A stretch of 64,000 nucleotides of DNA from positions 60,550,001-60,614,000 of the forward strand of contig CM070903.1 of NCBI GenBank assembly GCA_036417435.1. The letters are read 5' to 3'. Position numbers and translations under genes: made by a program. Below, piece by piece: positions 27,001 through 39,000 of this stretch. This stretch comes from Inia geoffrensis. Lineage: Eukaryota > Chordata > Mammalia > Artiodactyla > Iniidae. How positions within the stretch are numbered: the stretch's first letter is position 1; each line of letters opens with the position of its first letter. Below the pieces are notes generated by a model. That model saw only the letters and a program-made list of their open reading frames with translations. It was not told where the DNA came from and did not search any database.

Positions 27001-30000
27001 CACTGAGCCGATATCCCTGTGCCAAGCGGCTGCTTCCCACTACCTATCTACCTTACGTTTGTTAGTATATATATGTCCATGCCCCTCCCTCGCCCTATCA
27101 CAGCTTACCTCTCCCCCTCCCCATAGCCTCAAGTCCGTTCTCCAGTAGGTCTGTGTCTTTATTCCTGTCTTACCCCTAGATTCTTCATAACATTTTTTTT
27201 CTTAAATTCCATATATATGTGTTAGCATACGGTATTTGTCTTTCTCTTTCTGACATACTTCACTCTGTATGACAGACTCGAGGTCTATCCACCTCATTAC
27301 AAATAGCTCCATTTCGTTTCTTTTTATGGCTGAGTAATATTCCATTGTGTATATGTGCCATATCTTCTTTATCCATTCATCTGACGATGGGCACTTAGGT
27401 TGTTTCCATCTCCGGGCTATTGTAAATAGAGCTGCAATGAACATTTTGGTACATGACTCTTTTTGAATTTTGGTTTTCTCAGGGTATATGCCCAGTAGTG
27501 GGATTGCCGGGTCATATAGTAGTTCTATTTTTAGTTTTTTAAGGAACCTCCATACTATTCTCCACAGTGGCTGAACCAATTCACATTCCCACCAGCAGTG
27601 CAAGAGGGTTCCCTTTTCTCCACACCCTCTCCAGCATTTATTGTTTTTAGATTTTTTCATGATGGCCATTCTGACTGGTGTGAGATGATATCTCATTGTA
27701 GTTTTCATTTGCATTTCTCTAATGATTAATGATGTTCAGCATTCTTTCATGTGTTTGTTGGCAGTCTGTATATCTTCTTTGGAGAAATGTCTATTTAGGT
27801 CTTCTGCCCATTTATGGATTGGGTTGTTTTTTTGTTATTGAGCTGCATGAGCTGCTTATAAATTTTGTAGATTAATCCTTTGTCAGTTCTCCCATTCTGA
27901 GGGTTGTCTTTTGGTCTTGTTTATGGTTTCCTTTGCTGTGCAAAAGCTTTGAAGTTTTATTAGGTCCCATTTGTTTATTTTTGTTTTTATTTCCATTCCT
28001 CTAGGAGGTGGGTCAAAAAGGATCTTGCTGTGATTTATGTCATAGAGTGTTGTGCCTATGTTTTCCTCTAAGAGTTTGATAGTTTCTGGCCTTACATTTA
28101 GGTCTTTAATCCATTTTGAGCTTATTTTTGTGTATGGTGTTAGGGAGTGATCTAAGCTCATACTTTTACATGTAGCTGTCCAGTTTTCCCAGCAGCACTT
28201 ATTGAAGAGGCTGTCCTTTCTCCACTGTATATTCCTGCCACCTTTATCAAAGATAAGGTGTCCATATGTGCACGGGTTTATCTCTGGGCTTTCTATCCTG
28301 TTTCTTTGATCTGTCTTTCTCTTTTTGTGCCAGTACCATACTGTCTTGATTACCGTAGCTTTGTAGTATAGTCTGAAGTCAGGGAGCCTGATTCCTCCAG
28401 CTCCGTTTTTTGTTCTCAAGATTGCTTTGGCTATTCGGGGTCTTTTGTGCTTCCATACAAATTGTGAAATTTTGTGTTCTAGTTCTGTGAAAAATGCCAG
28501 TGGTAGTTTGATAGGGATTGCATTGAATCTATAGATGGCTTTGGGTAGTAGACTCATTTTCACAATGTTGATTCTTCCAATCCAAGAACATGGTGTATCT
28601 CTCCATCTGTTTGTATCATCTTTAATTTCTTTCATCAGTGTCTTATAATTTTCTGCATACAGGTCTTTTGTCTCCTTAGGTAGGTTTATTCCTAGATATT
28701 TTATTCTTTTTGTTGCAATGGTAAATGGGAGTGTTTCCTTGATTTCCCTTTCAGATTTTTCATCACTAGTATATAGGAATGCCAGAGATTTCTGTGCATT
28801 AATTTTGTATCCTGCTACTTTACCAAATTCATTGATTAGCTCTAGTAGTTTTCTGGTAGCATCTTTAGGATTCTCTGTGTATAGTATCATGTCATCTGGA
28901 AACAGTGACAGCTTTACTTCTTCTTTTCCGATTTGAATTCCTTTTATTTCCTTTTCTTCTCTGATTGCTGTGGCTAAAACTTCTAAAACTATGTTGAATA
29001 AGAGTGGTGAGACTGGGCAACCTTGTCTTGTTCCTGATCTTAGTGGAAATGCTTTCAGTTTTTCACCATTGAGAATGATGTTGGCTGTGGGTTTGTCATA
29101 TATGGCCTTTAGTATGTTGAGGAAAGTTCCCTCTATGCCTACTTTCTGCAGGGTTTTTATCATAAATGGGTGTTGAATTTTGTCAAAAGCTTTCTCTGCA
29201 TCTATTGAGATGATCATATGGTTTTTCTCCTTCAATTTGTTAATATGGTGTATCACGTTGATTGATTTGCGTATATTGAGGAATCCTTGCATTCCTGGAA
29301 TAAACCCCACTAGATCATGGTGTATGATCCTTTTAATGTGCTGTTGGATTCTGTTTGCTAGTATTTTGTTGAGGATTTTTGCATCTATGTTCATCAGTGA
29401 TATTGGCCTGTAGTTTTCTTTCTTTGTGATATCCTTGTCTGGTTTTGGTATCAAGGTGATGGTGGCCTCGTAGAAGGAATTGGGGAGCGTTCCTCACTCT
29501 GCTATATTTTGGAAGAGTTTGAGAAGGATAGGTTTTAGCTCTTCTCTAAATGTTTGATAGAATTCGCCTGTGAAGCCATCTGGTCCTGGGCTTTTGTTTG
29601 TTGGAAGATTTTTAATCACAGTTTCAATTTCAGTGTTTGTGATTGGTCTGTTCATATTTTCTATTTCTTCCTGATTCAGTCTTGGTAGTTTGTGCATTTC
29701 TAAGAATGTGTCCATTTCTTCCAGATTGTCCATTTTATTGGCATAGAGTTGCTTGTAGTAATCTCTCATGATGATTTTTATTTCTGCAGTGTCAGTTGTT
29801 ACTTCTCCTTTTTCATTTCTAATTCTGTTGATTTGAGTCTTCTCCCTTTTTTTCTTGATGAGTCTGGCTAATGGTTTATCTATTTTGTTTATCTTCTCAA
29901 AGAACCAGCTTTTAGTTTTATTGATCTTTGCTATTGTTTCCTTCATTTCTTTTTCATTTATCTCTGATCTGATTATGATTTCTTCCCTTCTGCTAACTTT

Positions 30001-33000
30001 GGGGTTTTTTTGTTCTTCTTTCTCTAATTGCTTTAGGTGTAAGGTTAGGCTGTTTATTCGAGATGTTTCCTGCTTCTTAAGGTGGGCTCGTATTGCTATA
30101 AACTTCCCTCTTAGAACTGCTTTTGCTGCATCCCATAGGTTTTGGGTCGTTGTGTCTCCATTGTCATTTGTTTTCTAGGTATTTTTTGATTTCCTCTTTG
30201 ATTTCTTCAGTGATCATTTCGTTATTAAGTAATGTATTGTTTAGCCTCCATGTGTTTGTATTTTTTTACAGATCTTTTCCTGTAATTGATATCTAGTCTC
30301 ATAGCATTGTGGTCGGAAAAGATACTTGATACAATTTCAATTTTCTTAAATTTACTAAGGCTTGATTTGTGACCCAGGATATGATCTATCCTGGAGAATG
30401 TTCCATGAGCACTTGAGAAAAAGGTGTATTCTGTTGTTTTTGGATGGAACGTCCTATAAATATCAATTAAGTCCATCTTGTTTAATGTATCATTTAAAGC
30501 TTGGGTTTCCTTGTTTATTTTCATTTTGGATGATCTGTCCATTGGTGAAAGTGGGGTGTTAAAGTCCCCTACTATGAATGTGATACTGTCAGTTTCCCCT
30601 TTTATGGCTGTTAGTATTTGCCTTATGTATTGAGATGCTCCTATGTTGGGTGCATAAATATTTACAATTGTTATATCTTCTTCTTGGATAGATCTCTTGA
30701 TCATTATGTAGTGTCCTTCTTTGTCTCTTCTAATAGCCTTTATTTTAAAGTCTATTTTGTCTGATATGAGAATTGCTACTCCAGCTTTCTTTTGGTTTCC
30801 GTTTGCATGAAATACCTTTTTCCATCCCCTTACTTTCAGTCTGTATGTGTCTCTCGGTCTGAAGTGGGTCTCTTGTAGACAGCAAATATATGGGTCTTGT
30901 TTTTATATCCATTCGGCCAGTCTGTGTCTTTTGGTGGGAGCATTTAGTCGATTTACATTTAAGGTAATTATCGATATGTATGTTCCTATTCCCTTTTTCT
31001 TAATTGTTTTGGGTTCGTTATTGTAGGTCTTTTCCTTCTCTTGTGTTTCTTGTCTAGAGAAGTTCCTTTAGCAGTTCTTGTAGAGCTGGTTTGGAGGTGA
31101 TGAAGTCTCTCAGCTTTTGCTTGTCTGTAAAGGTTTTAATTTCTCCATCAAATCTGAATGAGATCCTTGCTGGGTAGAGTAATCTTGGTTGTAGCTTTTT
31201 CTCCTTCATCACTTTCAATATGTCCTGCCACTCCATTCTGGCTTGCAGAGTTTCTGCTGAAAGATCAGCTATTAACCTTATGGGGATTCCCTTGTGTGTT
31301 ATTTGTTGTTTTTCCCTTGCTGCTTTTAATATGTTTTCTTTGTATTTAATTTTTGACATTTTGATTAATATGTGTCTTGGATTTATTTTTTATTTCTCCT
31401 TGGATTTATCCTGTATGGGACTCTCTGTGCTTCCTGGACTTGATTAACTATTTCCTTTCCCATATTAGGGAAGTTTTCAACTATAATCTCTTCAAATATT
31501 TTCTCAGTCCTTTCTTTTTCTCTTCTTCTTCTGGAACCCCTAAAATTCGAATATTGGTGCGTTTAATGTTGTCCCAGAGGTCTCGGAGACTGTCCTCAGT
31601 TCTTTTCATTCTTTTTTCTTTATTCTGCTCTGCAGTAGTTATTTCCACTATTTTATCTTCCAGTTCACTTATCCGTTCTTCTGCCTCAGTTATATTCTGC
31701 TGTTGATCCCATCTAGTGTATTTTTCATTTCAGTTATTGTGTTGTTCATCTCTGTTTGTTTGTTCTTTAGTTCTTCTAGATCTTTGTTAAACATTTCTTG
31801 CATCTTCTCCATCCTTGCCTCCATTCTATTTCCGAGATGCTGGATCATCTTTACTATCATTCTGAATTCTTTTTCAGGTAGACTGCCTATTTCCTCTTCA
31901 TTTGTTAGGTCTGGTGGGTTTTTATCTTGCTCCTTCATCTGCTGTGTGTTTTTCTGTCTTTTCATTTTGCTTATCTTACTGTGTTTGGGGTCTCCTTTTT
32001 TGTAGACTGAAGGTTCGTAGTTCCTGTTGTTTTTGGTGTCTGTCCCCAGTGGCTAAGGTTGGTTCAGTGGGTTGTTTAGGCTTCCTGGTGGAGGGGATTA
32101 GTGCCTGTGTTCTGGTGGATAAGGCTGGATCTTGTCTTTCTGGTGGGCAAGTCCATGTCTGGTGGTGTTTTTTGGGGTGTCTGTAGACTTATGATTTTGG
32201 GCAGCCTCTCTGCTAATGGGTAGGGTTGTGTTCTTGTCTTGCTAGTTGTTTGGCATAGGATGTCCAGCACTGTAGCTTGCTGGTCGTTGAGTGAAGCTGG
32301 GTGCTGGCGTTGAGATGGAGATCTCTGGGAGATTTTTGCCGTTTGATATTACGTGGAGCTGGGAGGTCTCTTGTGGACCAGTGTGCTGAAGTTGGCTCTC
32401 CCACCTCAGAGGCACAGCAGTAACTCCTGGCTGCAGCACCAAGAGCCTTTCATCCACACGGCTCCTTAATTTGGGATGATTTGTTGTCTATTCAGGTATT
32501 CAGCAGATGCAGGGTACATCAAGTTGATTGTCGAGCTTTAATCCGCTGCTTCTGTGGCTGCTGGGAGAGATTTCCCTGTCTCTTCTTTGTTCTCACAGCT
32601 CCCAGGGGCTCAGCTTTGGATTTGGCCCCACCTGTCCGTGTAGGTCGCCGGAGGGCATCTGTTCTTTGCTCAGACAGGACGGGGTTAAAGGAGCCGCTGA
32701 TTCGGAGGCTCTGGCTCACTCAGGCCGGGGGTAGGGAGGGTCACGGAGTGCAGGGCGAGCCTGCGGCGGCAGAGGCCGGCGTGACGTTGCACCAGCCTGA
32801 GGCGCGCCGTGCGTTCTCCCGGGAGAGTTGTCCCTGGATCCCGGGACCCTGGCAGTGGCGGGCTGCACAGGCTCCCCGGGAGGGCGGTGTGGATAGTGAC
32901 CTGTGTTCGCACACAGGCTTCTTGGTGGTGGCAGCAGCGGCCTTAATGTCTCACGCCCGTCTCTGGGGTCCGCGCTTTTAGCCGCGGCTCGCGCCCGTCT

Positions 33001-36000
33001 CTGGAGCTCCTTTAAGCAGCGCTCTCAATTCCCTCTCCTCGCGCACCAGGAAACAAAGAGGGAAGAAAAAGTCTCTTGCCTCTTCGGCAGGTCCAGACTT
33101 TTCCCCGGACTCCCTCCCAACCAGCCGTGGCGCACTAACCCCCTGTAGGCTGTGTTCACACCGCCAACCCCAGTCCCCTCCCTGCGCTCCGACCGAAGCC
33201 CCGCCCACTCCGGGGGAGGAGCAGACAAGCTTCTCGGGCTGGTGAGTGCCGGTCGGCCCTGATCCTCTGTGCTGGAATCTCTCCGCTTTCCCCTCCGCAC
33301 CCCTGTTGCTGCGCTCTCCTCCGCGGCTCCGAAGCTCCCCGCCTCCGTCACCCGCAGTCTCCGCCCGAAAAGGGGCTTCCTAGTGTGTGGACCCTTTTCC
33401 TCCTTCACAGCTCCCTCCCGCTGGTGCAGGACCCATCCCTATCCTTTTGTCTCTGTTTATTCTTTTTTTCTTTTGCCCTACCCAGGTAACGTGGGGGTTT
33501 CTTGCCTTTTGGGAGGTTCGAGGTCTTCTGCCAGCGTTCAGTAGGTGTTCTGTAGGAGCTGTTCCACGTGTAGATGTATTTCTGGTGTATCTGTGGGTAG
33601 GAAGGTGATCTCCGTGTCTTACTCTTCTGCCATCTTCCCGGAAGTCTCTCAAGGTGAAATTTGTCAGTTTGTAGTTTCGCATATGATCCTGGTGATGGCA
33701 GCCACACCCCGACATGCCTCTGAAGGTTCTTATATTCCTTCTTTTTTCCCCACAGCCAAGGAGGTAGGAGCCTGATGTACCCTGTAAATAGGAAGAGGAA
33801 GCTCAGAGCATATTGCATGATTTGTGTCTGAACAGATCCCTGTAATCTGTGTATCCAAGGCTCCTACGGAAGTGATATATCAGAAGATATATGTTCCGTT
33901 AAGAAATTGAGTGCTTAGTAAGGCAAGAAACTGGGCAGGGCTCCATATGGAGCCTGAGATGTTATGGGCTTTCTCAGAAAGCACGAAGTTCTGTGACAAA
34001 TAAAGAAGGTCCATAAACCCAGAGATGGCCTCAAAGACCAGGGCTTCTGACCTGTTGAGATCTGAGAAACAGGAGTGAGCCCACTGGCATTTGATTAGTG
34101 CCGACAAGTTAATAAAATAGTTGGAAGAATACACAAAGAGGGGATGCAAAAGAAGGGTCTGAGGGAAGGTAAGAGGATTAAAGCTACAAAAACATTCCTC
34201 TAATGGATTTCTCAAACACACCAGCCAACAGGCAAGGGCAGGTGTCCTGTCAAACCGTTTCCCCCAGGAAACCTGATCCATCATTCTGCAGTGAGGCCTG
34301 AGGCCTGCTAACCCCATTTGTAACTGAAGGGCCTGCCCCTTATTCCCAGCGAGGCGCTCTGAGCAGCCCAGGGAATCGCCAGGAAACTGGCTTTGCAGAC
34401 AAAGGGGCCTGAGAACAGGCTGCTTTCCTTCATATGCAGCCAACTAGATCTCCCTGCATCTGCCTCTCATCTGGTGGCTGATTAGACTGTTATTGATCAC
34501 AAAACCTCTGCCCCTAACTGGCCTCCTTCCTGTCCAAAACTGCTAGAAAAGGGGGTGCTCTGATTTTCAGATCGTCCATCACTTCATTACTCTGCCTTTG
34601 ATCCCTTTTTAGTGAAACTCAATTTTTGCTCCAGCAGCCAAATTGGGAACATTTGTCTAGTGAAGCAACAGCTAAAACTTAAGCTTTGGGGGGACAGGGC
34701 CAAGGACCCAACTACTGTTTATTTGTTTTGAAGCCAGGAGGCTCGCCTGCCAGTCGGCCCTTGTGGGGAGCTGGAAGCCCAGCTGGGGTGTCCTGGGTCC
34801 TGCCCGCATGGGCTGTCGTGCACATGTAGGCATCAGAACAGAGGGGCCGTCTGCCGCATGGCTGACCAGTGCCCCCGCTATTGCATACGCAGCCTGCTGT
34901 CTCCAAGGCAGCAGTGGATTGTCAGAGCGTGCAGAAGGCACCAAGAGGGGCTTAAGGGGGAGTGCATAGTGTTATCTAGCGTTGGGGCAGTGAGGTGGGT
35001 ACGTGGAGGGCAGCGTGCTCCGTGCACGGATAAGACCTTAATTACAATGGGGCAGAAGCCAAGGGCTAAGCTGGAGATGTCGTTCTGATCCCAGAGGCCT
35101 TTCTGTTGCTCACATCTTTCTTACAAAATGATCTGTTAGGCTTAAGTACATTCTTGCTTGAGGCAGATTTTCTTAGAATGAGGTAAAGGAGAAGGGTGAA
35201 ACAAAAACTCAGAAACTCTTGGTGGAGTAGTTTTTAGATTTATTAGAGCGTGCATGAGAGTGCTTCTCAGTGACTGAGGAATTTTCCAGGTACCCCTGAG
35301 CTCACGATCGCTCACAGCTCACTTTGTGGGGAGCCTCCTGACTTGGCAGGTAGGGCACACCCTGTGCTGAGGAGGGTTAAGGCCTTTGCATTGCTGAAGT
35401 GCCTTGCTTGGGAAAGCAGATAGCAACATCCAGCTAGAACACACTGAGCGCAGGCAGTCCACCCTTCCCACAGTCTATATCTTCCTTCTCTCTGGGAGAA
35501 AACACATCCGCTCTCTTGGCTGAGAGGCTCAGCCAAGACTGGGCAACATATTTTGTAGGGCTCAGTGCAAAGTGAAAGTCTTCCAAGTGCAGGGCCCGGC
35601 GTAGCTGCACAGTGTGCATGCCCACCAAGCTGCCCTGGGCACAGCCTTCCAAACTAGTCACTCAACAAGGACTAAATGAGAATGGTGCATCCTGAAGACG
35701 GTGCAGTGGGGCTTGGGGCGGGGGCATGGAGTGCAAAATTAATAGGTTGCCAGCTAGGAATTTGCAACTTAGTTTGGGTTGGTTATCACCAACACAAAAT
35801 TAAATAATGATGAGATAATTCTTTAAAAGCCCAGAAGGCCCTGCACCTACCCAAAGGAAGGAATCCATGAGAGAGCTCACCTTGACCCCCAGGAACCACT
35901 CGTTCAGCCTGGAAAGCAAAATGTGGCCATAGAGGTGAATCAGGCATTCTGTCATTGTTTTTGCCACACTACTCGGTCAACAGTATGTATTTCTTCTAGT

Positions 36001-39000
36001 GTATTTTTCATTTCAGTTATTCTTCAACTGATTGGTGGTTCTTTATATTTTCTAATTCTTAGTTAAAAACGTCTTGTAACTTCTTGCTCTATGCATCCAT
36101 TCTTTTCCCAAGTTTTTGGATCATCTTTATGATTATGACTCAGAACTTTTTCTCCGGTAGATTGCCTAGCTCCACGTCACTCAGTTGTTCCTCAGGGGTT
36201 TTATCTTGTTCCTTTATCTGGAACATATTCTTCTGTCGTGTCATTTTGTCTAATCTTCTATTTGTATTTTTATGTATGTGGAAGGTTAGTTATGTTTCTC
36301 AGCCTTGGAGAAGTGACCCTCAGTAGGGGATGTCCTATGTATCCCGGCAGTACACTCCCATCTCGTCACCTGGTAGCCAGGGACCAGCTGGTCCCAGGGT
36401 AGGTCCAGACCTGTGGTTTTGGACTCAGTTCTGCAGGCTATGTGACTGTTTTTCTTGCTTCTGGTGTCTGCCCCGCCGGTGGGTGAGGCTGGTCTAGAGG
36501 CTTGTGCAGGCTTCCTGGTGTGAGGTGCCAGTGCCTGCCCACCAGTGGGGTAGAATTGGGTCTTGGCCATCTGGTGGGCAGGGCTGTGTCAAGGAGGGTG
36601 TTTAGAGGTGGCTGTGTGCTCAGGAAGTCTTTAAGCAGCCTGTCTGTTGATGGGTGGGACTGTGCTCCTGCCCCGTTGGTTGTTTGGCAGAGGTGTGCCA
36701 GCACTGGAGCCTGCAGGCTGTTGGGTGGGGTCAGGTCTTGGTGCTAATGACCCAAGCAAGATGTCAGCCTTCCGATGAGTAATCCCGATACATTCGCCAC
36801 CAGTTTTTATGTCCCAAGAAAGAGCCACAGCCACCCCCTGCCTCCCCAGGAGACCCTCCCAAGACCAGCAGGTAGGTCTGGCCAAGGCTTCTATGAAGTC
36901 ACTGCTTTTGCCCTGGGTCCCAGTGCACACAACACCTTGTGTGTGTCCTCTAAGAGTGGATCTCCGTTTCCCCCAGTCCTGTGGAGCTCCTGCGATCAAG
37001 CCCCACTGACCTTCAAAGCCAAATGTTCTAGGGTCTCCTCCTCTCGATGCCAGACCCCCAAGCTGGGGAGCCTGACATGGGGCTCAGAACTCTCTCTTGT
37101 TCCCGTGGGAGAACATCTGTGATATATTATTCTCCAGTTTGTGGGTTGCCCACCTGGGGGTATGGGATTTGATTATATCTCAAGTGTGCCCCTACTACCA
37201 TCTTGTTGTGGCTCCTTCTTTGTCTCTTGGATGTAGAATATGTCTTTTTGGTAGGTTCCAGTCTTTTCTACCGATGGCTCTTCAGCAGTTAGTTGTGATT
37301 TTGGTGTGCTCGTGGGAGGAGGTGAGCTCAAGGTCTTCCACTCTGCCACCTTGTCCTGACCAACAACATGTATTTCTTATTCCACATTTATTACACCTAT
37401 TTTACCTCTTTCCTGTGACCCTGGAAGTAATCACTCAAGAAACATTCTATTTTCAAAATATGCAAACTTAGATAAAGGTTGGCCACACTTGGATGAAAGG
37501 TTCATGGAAAATTTGTTATGCTAAGCCCTTGAGCTCATACTGTAGACCCAACTCAACTATGAAATTTGAGTTCACAGGCAACATGCACGGGCATCTTGTA
37601 CCTGACTTGAGTGGTCCAGCTCCAAGATAGTCACTCATTGATCATTCAGCATTCACTGAGCATCTACTTGCGCCAGGCACTGGTTAGGTTCAGAGGACAC
37701 ATACATGAAGAAGACTTGGTCCCTGCCCCTAAAGAGTTCACAGATGAATATTGGAATCAAGGGGACAGTGATCCTTTCATAGAAATAAAAGGGCTTTCCT
37801 GCCCTGCTCTGGCTTGGCTTGACTAAGAACTTCTTGAAAGTTCCATTAAATGGGAAACCTCTTGACCTCGCCGAGTGCCCTGATCACTGAGCTCTCCTCT
37901 GGTGGCAGCAGTTTGTTTTTGGTAATTAGCTCATGTCTTCTGTGAGAAACCTGATCCCCGCTGCTCCTTTTGCCCTGTCTGCGAACCAACCACACAGGCA
38001 GGTGGAGTCTTGCAGTGAACTGCAGTCACACTGCGAATCAGAATGTGGTGTGGTCGGCACTGAGATGGTGCCTCCAGGGCTTTCTGAGTACCTTTATGGA
38101 GAGAGTGTCTGGGTAAATATTTTCATCTCTCTTATCGTATTCTCTATTAGTTTTATTTCCTCTCTTAAGTGCAGCCACAGTCCTGAAAACCAAATTTGGA
38201 ATGCGGTTTTGTTGCACAAATGGCCCACTTTGTTCAGCCACAGCAGTGATTTGGCTCAAAGAGAGTTTTGTTGTTTGGACCGTTGGATTGTTTAGGAAAC
38301 ATCCTGCTTGGGTTCCAGATGGATCTCCATCCTCTCCAGTTTAAATCCCAGTCTTCCTGCCACTGAGCTAAGTCAGGAGAGACTGCAGCCTGGCGTCAGG
38401 ACCCCCGGCTCGCCCGCATTCCACTGCCATTAAGCCATGCTGGGGACATCCCGCTTTGCCTGAGAAAATCCTTCAGGCATCCACAGATCCCCATCCTTAG
38501 CCCTGAGAAAGAATTAGCCATGACATGACATGTGGTCGGCTCTCTGAATCTGCAGGTGGGAAATCCGAGGATGCGGCAGGCCGACTGTAATTGTCGTCCA
38601 GCACAATTTTATATAAGGGACTTGAGCATCCGCCGATTTCAGTATCCACTGGGGCACCTGGAACCAATCCCCGAGGATACTGGGGAGGACTGCGTAGCTC
38701 CTGGGTAGCAGGAATCAGCCTTCTGGTTGTAACCACGGTTAGCAATTGAGCAGAATCTCGGGCCTTTCACTTTTCACTGTGGATGTCTGAGGAGAAGGCG
38801 ATTCTTGATTGAACTGGAAAACAGACAAAAGCATCCTCTATCGTTCCTTTCAGTCTCCATGAGCTGTGCCGGGACACCTGTGCCTTGACTATGACCCATT
38901 TCCATCCAGGCTCAGTGGGGCCGATGGGCCTAGCCAACTTGCCCCCCATGTCAGTGTAACAAAAAAGGCTGGTCTGCGTCACAGGCACCACTTCATGGAA

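Larger units (their letters stand above)
26809..33650 (-). mobile_element. Full-length LINE-1, antisense to BOC
   Basis: A 6.8-kb L1 with its 3' end at the left (T-rich) and 5' end at the right. Perfect 14-bp target duplications AAGGTGAAATTTGT lie at 26795-26808 and 33651-33664. From right to left: a GC- and CpG-rich 5' UTR (about 32000-33650), ORF1 (about 31054-31970), ORF2 with endonuclease, reverse transcriptase and C-terminal Cys-rich part (about 27200-30990), and a 3' UTR with a (CCCT)n run. Both ORFs are broken by stops or frameshifts and the ORF2 start codon appears lost, so it cannot move on its own. Confidence 0.95.

Noticed and set aside
32481..32981. 166-codon open frame in GC-rich DNA
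   Set aside because: Lies inside the L1 5' UTR on the opposite strand to the L1 genes; high GC content alone explains few stop codons. No similarity to a known antisense L1 ORF could be established.
32620..33420. CpG-rich block as a possible BOC promoter island
   Set aside because: It is enclosed by the target duplications of the L1 and lies downstream of the start codon; it belongs to the L1 5' UTR.
33880..34443. 187-codon open frame on the minus strand
   Set aside because: No recognisable domain, no splice or promoter context, and composition typical of noncoding DNA; possibly part of an old unassigned repeat.
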